From NCBI GenBank assembly GCA_011800155.1, contig CM022372.1:1364001-1428000 (forward strand): DNA of 64,000 nt, given 5' to 3'. This document shows, piece after piece, positions 58,035-64,000 of this stretch (position 1 is its first letter; the number at the start of each line of letters is the position of its first letter). This DNA is from Flammulina velutipes (taxonomy: Eukaryota > Basidiomycota > Agaricomycetes > Agaricales > Physalacriaceae). The position numbers and the translations under genes were made by a program. A model generated the notes under the pieces. That model was given only the letters and a program-made list of their open reading frames with translations. It did not search any database and was not told the DNA's origin.

Positions 58035-59592
58035 ATGAGGCCCAATCCCACAGACAATCAGAGCTCGGGCAAGAAACGAAAACGCTATGAGGGATACAAA
58101 GAAGTACTGTTTCCTATCGGTACCCTGTACATTTCTCATGCTCAGACTAGACAGACTTGGATGTAAAAATCGGTGGTAAATTCGTGAGAATCTCAGCTCA
58201 CGCACCCTCCCTCGACGATAACTTGTAATTCAGCACCATGACCTGAAGGAGGCAAAGAAAGCCGCCAAGAAGGCAAAGACCTTTGAGCTTCAAAAATTGG
58301 TCAAGAAATTGAAGCAGCTGCGGTGCGTCCTGGGTCCCATTCGTCCTATCTCTACTAACAACCCTTAGACTCAATCAAAGTGATACAAGCAGTGTAAATG
58401 CCTGTGAATTAGAACTCAACCAGCTCAAGGTCTGTTTCATCTTCGCATCGGACGTGCCCCACGCTCACCTATGCAAGGTGCTTGACCACGAGGCTGTCGC
58501 ACGAACAGCCCTCAAATCAAAGCTCTTGAAAGACAAGCTTCTCTCTGGCAACGAACACATCCAATCCGCCGTTCTCAAAGAACTTCAATCCAACCTCCTC
58601 GCATCTTCATCCAGCGGTCCCGCCGCCAAAGTACAAAGCCGCGTTCTCAGCTCCAAAATTCTTGCAACCGAAATTGCACATATCATCGAGGGCCTGCGCG
58701 CCGTTGTCATTCCAGCTACTGACGAGGACGATATGGACGAACGGCCCGCGAAACTCAAGAAAGTTGCCGTTGATGAGGACGCGGACATTGAGATGGGTTC
58801 TGCGCAGGACGATGACCTTCAGGATGACGCGATGAGCAACGACGATGGCGCAGGCTGGGAGTCTGGCACTATCGGCGACGACGAGAAGGAGCCAGCAGAA
58901 GAAGACGATGACGGTTGGGAATCTGGGTCCATTGACGGAGACGGGGACGAAGGTCTCACAGACGAGGATGAGGACGGCGCAGTTCCTTCACCACCAAAAC
59001 CTTCAAAGACAAAAACAACTACCGGCACATCTACTTTCCTCCCCTCGCTCTCTGTCGGCTTTATAAAAGGTTCTGACGATTCCGATTGGGACGAGGAGGA
59101 CGCAACTGCGGGAGACATACCCCAAAGGAAAAACCGGAGAGGCCAACGAGCGCGTCAGGCGTAAGTTTTTCCCTCGCTTCAAATGCCGAAATTGTATTGA
59201 TGTTTTTGCGTAGCATCTGGGAGAAGAAGTTTGGCAGAAACGCCAACCACAAGAAGAAAGAGGCCGAAGCGCAGGCGTTGGCGGACGCCCAGCGGAATCT
59301 TAATCGTGAACGAGGTAGAGGACGAGGCAGGGGGACAGGACGAGGGACAGGACGAGGTGGATTAAATCGGAGTGGTCAAGATGCGCAGCTTCCTGATAGC
59401 GGCTGGGGTGCACGTCGCGACGGTGGGCATGTCAAAAGTGCGGCGCCTGCCTATAAGGCTGCGCCTGCACCGACACCCGCAAAATCGGAGGCGCTACATC
59501 CTTCTTGGGAAGCAAAGAAGCGCATCCAGGAGAAGCAACAGATGTTAGCCGCTGCTGGGCCCACGACGAGCAGGAAGATCAAGTTCACTTGA
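58035..59592 (+). CDS. BUD22: Bud22/SRFBP1-like ribosome biogenesis protein
   Basis: Nucleolar factor for early 40S (90S pre-ribosome) assembly. Exon 1 begins MRPNPTDNQSSGKKRKRYE; later exons give DLKEAKKAAKKAKTFELQK, LEHNQLK-like coiled coil, and a middle acidic region (GAGWESGTIGDDEKEPAEE). The C-terminal BUD22 signature is RKNRRGQRARQA joined across an intron to IWEKKFGRNANHKKKE, then an Arg-Gly repeat (RGRGRGRGTGRGTGRG), and LHPSWEAKKR with KIKFT at the end. The conserved RGQRARQAIWEKKFG and HPSWEAK blocks are the strongest support. Tandem with SDH5, 107 bp downstream, and convergent with the protease gene. Confidence 0.87.
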
Positions 59593-59648
59593 AAGGAATG
59601 CTATTATATCATTGATACATGTATAGTTTAATCGTGTTAATGCAACAA

Positions 59649-61776
59649 TCACCATTCGCTTGGAGGGAAAACGTTGTTGTCATCTGGAGGGAGCTCATAA
59701 GGTTTCGGGGTTGTGGCGCTGTTCTTGGTGCATCCCCAAAATGTAATGGCAGCGCCGATAATTGCACCTTTGTTCAGTCCACTTCCTTGATCGAATACGG
59801 CTATGGACCATGTTCCTACAGGACTCTCCCCCCTACACAAACAGTGGGTCACTACATATCCATGAGCCCGTATTGTAAAAAAGCGTACCAGTGTTTCAAT
59901 GTCGAAAATGTCCACCCTCGAAGTCCACTGTTGGCATTATCCCGTACGCGACGATTTCCCACCTGGCTCCAAACTTGATCTTTTACAAGAAGAACCTCGA
60001 TATCTCCTCTTTTGCTGTGTTGAACCCATACTTTGACCTGAACATGCTCAATCGTGTCAAAATCGGCGTCTTTCGCCATCTTCTCGGTGATTTCGATATG
60101 CCGTGCGATGCGGTTTTTTGAGAGCGCTGTACCGCCTGAAAAATTTCCGCCAGCATCCATGGCTCCATCATCGAATCGGACAATAGGCGCCTTTATCCAG
60201 GTCTGGGGCGTTACGAGGTTCCATTTTTGAGCGGCGTGTACAAACTTGTAGGCATCGAGGACGCCAAAGCCGAATTTAGGGCTGAATTTTCGCCCAGAAG
60301 CTAGGTCATCCCAACTGACGTCGTTGGGATTGACGACTTGAGCGGTTTCGACACAGAGGTACTGGATGTCTCGCCAGGTAAGTTCAGGTCTTGCCTCTAG
60401 CGCCAGCAAAAAGATACCGGCTGCGGATGGCGCAGAGCTGGATGTTGTGCCAAAATCCGTTCTACAGGATTTGGTATCTTGAGTGTCAAGAGTGGCCTAG
60501 GGAGGCGTCTTAACGAATAGAAAGATCGGGTTTAGATTGACTTACAATTCCTTTCTCTGCGCTGGAGCCGAACGTGACGGCCATGAGAGCTGCACAGCCT
60601 TCAGAGTATGGCGCATGGTTTCCTGTGTGATCCAGAGAGCCGATGGCGATCGTATAGATACTGCCAAGATGTAAGTTGTCGTCATGCCTTCGTTAGGCCG
60701 ATAAATTCACCTATTTGCATAGCCATCGTAGTTGCACTCATCATGTTTACCGCCACCGTTACCAGCCGCAAAAACGTAGATGCTTCCTTTGCCTTTCCTC
60801 CCATCGGTAACACCTTTCAGCAAGGCTTGCTTAACGACATATGCAGGTCCGCCTAGGGACTTTCCATCATCTAACGGTCCAAAGCTGCAAGTATAGACGG
60901 ACACGTCTTTGTGGCCAAAGGTAAACGCCTTCGCTTCATCGTCGTAGGTTATCCTGCTTGATATAACACGAATCCCAGCGACCAGTGAGTCATATGCGAT
61001 ACCGACGCCGCACACATTGTTCTTCGCCGACACAATGACACCAGCGCAGGCTGTGCCGTGATTGTCTGTCTTGTCGACGGGTCCAGGCAAACGCTTGTTG
61101 TCAACAAAGTTGTAGGAGTATTTCGCAACCTGCGCAACAGTAAGTTAATGTACTAGTAGTTGATTAAAATGATTACAAATTTATCTTTGAGGTCTTCATG
61201 GTCGTACATAATCCCATCGTCAATCACGGAAACGATGTGACCTTTTCCGGTGTAGCCAAGTTCCCAAGCGCGCGCGACATTGAGGGAAGCGCTGGGGTAG
61301 TCTTCGTTAACCAGAGACCACTGTAGGGGGAAGAGAGGGTCTTTGATACCTAGACGGATGGCGACAGCCTTGGGATCATCATACGAGAACTGACGTTTAA
61401 CGGGGGGAGGAGCTCGTCGAGTCAGCTCGAATGGTATCTGGCGGGATAGATGCTTCAAAGCACGCGAGATATCTCCTCCTCTCCGTGAGAGCAAGCTCCC
61501 GCGACGCATTTGTTGGAAGGCTACAAGAACGGGATCGTCCATGTCACCTTTCGAAGTTGTACCTATTTCAGTTCGGGCCAGCCAAAAGTCCTCAAGTTCC
61601 CCGACAGGCTCGACAATTTCTATCTCCAGCAAATCTGCGACATCGGCCAGCGGAGCGTAGGTAGGATCGTGACGGAGAACGTAGTAATTGTGGGTGTCGT
61701 GGGATTTTTGGTGAAATAGTGCGTGCGCCACCGAGGACGTAAAAAGGAAAGCCGATAAAAGGACGAGGAGCTGCAT
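59649..61776 (-). CDS. Kexin-like (S8B) subtilase without membrane anchor
   Basis: Proprotein-convertase-like serine protease. The start at 61774-61776 gives the signal peptide MQLLVLLSAFLFTSSVAHA. A propeptide with dibasic sites (LLSRRGG, LTRRAPPPVKRQ) follows. The triad is in VSVIDDGIMYDHED (Asp), TDNHGTACAGVI (His) and GTTSSSAPSAAG (Ser), with the oxyanion Asn in FAAGNGGGKHDECNYDGY. The P domain runs from PIVRFDDGAMDAGG to AITFWGCT. The protein stops 20 residues later (NVFPPSEW) with no Ser/Thr-rich stalk, transmembrane helix or tail; canonical Kex2 has all three. The next gene ends only 56 bp away, leaving no room for them. Ser context GTTSSSAP differs from kexin GGTSAAAP. Probably a secreted relative of kexin. 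Confidence 0.87.
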
Positions 61777-62052
61777 AATGCTATGGTTGTATGGTGCGTC
61801 CCGGCTTCGTACCATGTATATGGGATCCCGCACAGCAAAGGCAGTCGTTTGGCCCGCCGTAGCAACAGCCTAAACTCTCAAGACAGTGAGGCGTAGTCCG
61901 GATGAAAGTCTCCTCAATCATGTCGCGCTTTCTGGAGATTGTTGCGATGCATGTGGCGGTGAAGGAACACCACTGAACACTAAGTGTCACACTTGAGCGT
62001 TATTTTTGTGACCAACTCGCTTGAACATTGACAAGTAGTCGATTAAACCAAA
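61777..62052. promoter_or_regulatory. Divergent promoter region between kexin-like and PRP6 genes
   Basis: 276 bp spacer, presumably bearing both promoters. No TATA box is evident. Confidence 0.4.
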
Positions 62053-64000
62053 ATGGCGGGAAAACCAAACAAATTGGCGTTCTTGTCGATGCCGGCGCCG
62101 GCGTCGTATGTCGCTGGCCTTGGTCGAGGGTACGGCTATCGCTTTTACTTTATTTCTCTGGCTAAATCTGCGCCAGTGCTTCGGGTTTCACGACGCGGTC
62201 AGATATTGGTCCTGCGAGAGAGGGCCCTTCTGCAGAAGTAATCGCGTGCGTAACTGCCTTCTTTGACTTTGCTGTCATTAAATTTGCACAGAGAGGCGCA
62301 AGCTCGGCGCGGTGAAGAGCAAGAAGTCGATCCCGAACAGTTCCAGGATCCCGACAACGAATACGGCCTTTTTGCTGGCACAACTTATGAACAAGATGAC
62401 GAGGAAGCAGACAAGATATATGATCAGGTCGATAGTGCAATGGATGCCAGGCGGAGGGCGCGCAGGTTCGTGCTAGGTCAGTTTGTAGCCTTTGACAGCC
62501 TCCAATGTTTTACCCTTATCACTCTAGGGAGGCCCAAGAGCAGCTAGAAATGGCCAAGCATCGTGCTGAACGACCAAAGATCCAACAGCAGTTTGCTGAC
62601 TTGAAGCGTGGGCTCTCAGCAGTTACGGATTCCGAATGGGAGAACATCCCAGAGGTTGGTAACCTCACGAGGAAGAAGCGCAGAAAAGAGGAGCGCTCTT
62701 ACGCCATCCCAGATAGCGTTATTGTCGGTGACCGGGCCAAAAATGAGTACGAAAACGCTCTGGATCCTAGCCAGCAGCAGGTGCGCCTTCTAGCTTTTAC
62801 TTTCGCGTCTTAGCTAATATACACACAGAACGGTGGTTTCCAAACGCCAGCTGAGGGTGGCGGCTTGAGCAACTTTTTGGAAATAGGTGCAGCCAACGAA
62901 ACAGTATTGGGACTAAAGCTCGACCAGGTTGGTTTCGATTGCATCCCTCTCTCGCCACAATTTCCTGACACTTGTATAGGCCTCTGCCACGACATCCGGT
63001 TTCGCAACATCTGTAGATCCAAAAGGATACTTGACTTCCCTCGACAGTGTTGCGATCAAGTCTAATGCTGAGATTGGCGACATCAAACGTGCACGAATGC
63101 TATTCGAGTCTCTTATCAAGTCGAATCCCAAGCACTCGCCTGGCTGGATTGCCGCTGCTACATTGGAAGAACATGCTGGCCGTATGGTTCATGCGAGGAA
63201 ACTTATCAAACAAGGCTGCGAGCAATGTCCGAAAAGCGAAGACGTTTGGATAGAGGCCGCGCGTCTGCATGTATGTTATCCGAGTCCTCTTATATATTTT
63301 CTAACCACTTTTCTTAGAATAATCATGATGCCAAAGTCATTTTGGCCGAAGCGGTCCAACACGTCGGTCAGAGCGTCAAAATATGGCTCACTGCCGCAGA
63401 TTTGGAAGGTGATCTTCCTGCTCGAAAACGTGTCCTCCGTAAAGGCAAGTCCAATGAAGTCTATTCCGACTAGAGGCTGACATATATTTCAGCCCTCGAA
63501 CATATCCCAAATTCTGTGCGGTTGTGGAAAGAGACTGTCAGTCTTGAAACATCAGTAGCGGACGCGAGAACACTACTTGCTCGTGCTGTTGAAGTCATTC
63601 CCATGTCTGTGGAATTATGGCTGGCACTGGCTCGAACTGAAACACCCGAGCGCGCGAAAGCAGTTTTGAACAAAGCGCGCAAAGCAGTTCCTACGTCGCA
63701 CGAAATTTGGATCGCTGCTGGACGACTCCTCGAACAAGCGGCTTCTGAACCCAGCAAAACGCAAGATCAACGAAACAAGGAACTCGAGATGGTGGACAAG
63801 ACCATCGAGATGGCTGTACAGCAGCTACGAAAACACCAAGTTCTTTTGACTCGGGAGCAATGGCTTGGAGAGGGGAAGAACTGCGAAAAGCAGGGCTCGA
63901 TACGCACATGTGAGGCTATCATCAAGGCGACAATTGCAATGGAAGTTGAGGAAGAAGATCAACTGGCAACTTGGGAAAGTGATGCAGAGACGGCGGAGAA
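62053..64000 (+). CDS. PRP6: Pre-mRNA splicing factor Prp6 (U4/U6.U5 tri-snRNP), 3'-truncated by window
   Basis: Tri-snRNP bridging protein of the spliceosome. The start gives MAGKPNKLAFLSMPAPASYV and, across an intron, the conserved FTTRSDIGPAR of the PRP1 N-terminal domain. Next come DPEQFQDPDNEYGLFAGTTYE, DKIYDQVDSAMDARRRARRE, and IPEVGNLTRKKRR. HAT repeats begin around 63060: IGDIKRARMLFESLIKSNPKH, WIAAATLEEHAGRM, QGCEQCPKSEDVWIEAARLH, each with the usual Trp and Glu/Ala pattern. Introns are short. The frame is open to the window end, and the family's remaining HAT repeats would lie beyond. No defect seen. Confidence 0.92.

Overview
The window is nuclear DNA of a filamentous basidiomycete, most likely an Agaricomycete (mushroom-forming fungus). 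The evidence is gene structure and content. Genes carry many introns of about 45-60 nt, most of them GT-AG. They lie on both strands with very short spacers. The families present fit this group: a Delta12 desaturase, a multi-domain P450, an MYND protein, an F-box/LRR-like protein, a siderophore MFS transporter and a DUF6593-like protein. There are no operons. CDS coordinates give the genomic span from start to stop codon, with introns included; the main exon joints are described in each entry.

Layout. 0.9-5.3 kb: a small hypothetical gene, a short-chain dehydrogenase, and divergent from it an NCS1 nucleobase permease. 5.4-9.4 kb: proteasome ubiquitin receptor Rpn13, divergent from a SCOC-like small coiled-coil gene, then a cytochrome P450. 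9.7-16.2 kb: an MYND zinc-finger protein, an F-box-type protein, and the mitochondrial tRNA-modification enzyme MTO1. 16.4-23.6 kb: a full-size ABCB transporter and an unknown gene. 25.2-29.9 kb: a PP2C phosphatase and pyruvate decarboxylase. 29.9-32.3 kb: a gene-free stretch holding a large perfect inverted repeat. 32.3-41.7 kb: a CK1-like kinase with an altered catalytic loop, Delta12 fatty acid desaturase, a DUF6593-like protein, a NUDCD1-like protein and an MFS sugar transporter. 42.8-45.7 kb: a small zinc-finger protein and a siderophore transporter with GATA-type iron-repressor sites upstream. 47.4-51.7 kb: ARL8 GTPase and an M3 oligopeptidase. 52.4-57.3 kb: an accessory island with a signal-peptide-bearing, charge-alternating repeat protein, a nest of small transposons and a decayed copy of the repeat gene's 3' end. 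57.4-64 kb: conserved genes again, namely SDHAF2/Sdh5, Bud22, a kexin-like protease without membrane anchor, and Prp6 (cut by the window end).

Most genes are housekeeping or metabolic and do not form one pathway. The striking parts are these: (1) the 52-57 kb island, where one palindromic TA-flanked element carries three later insertions and its opposite arm preserves the empty site of two of them; (2) the unusual polyampholyte repeat protein beside it; (3) three microexons (9, 14 and 22 nt), one of them behind a GC-AG intron that directly follows the start codon; (4) the predicted iron-responsive promoter of the siderophore transporter. All functional names come from reading the translated sequence against remembered family motifs; no search was run.
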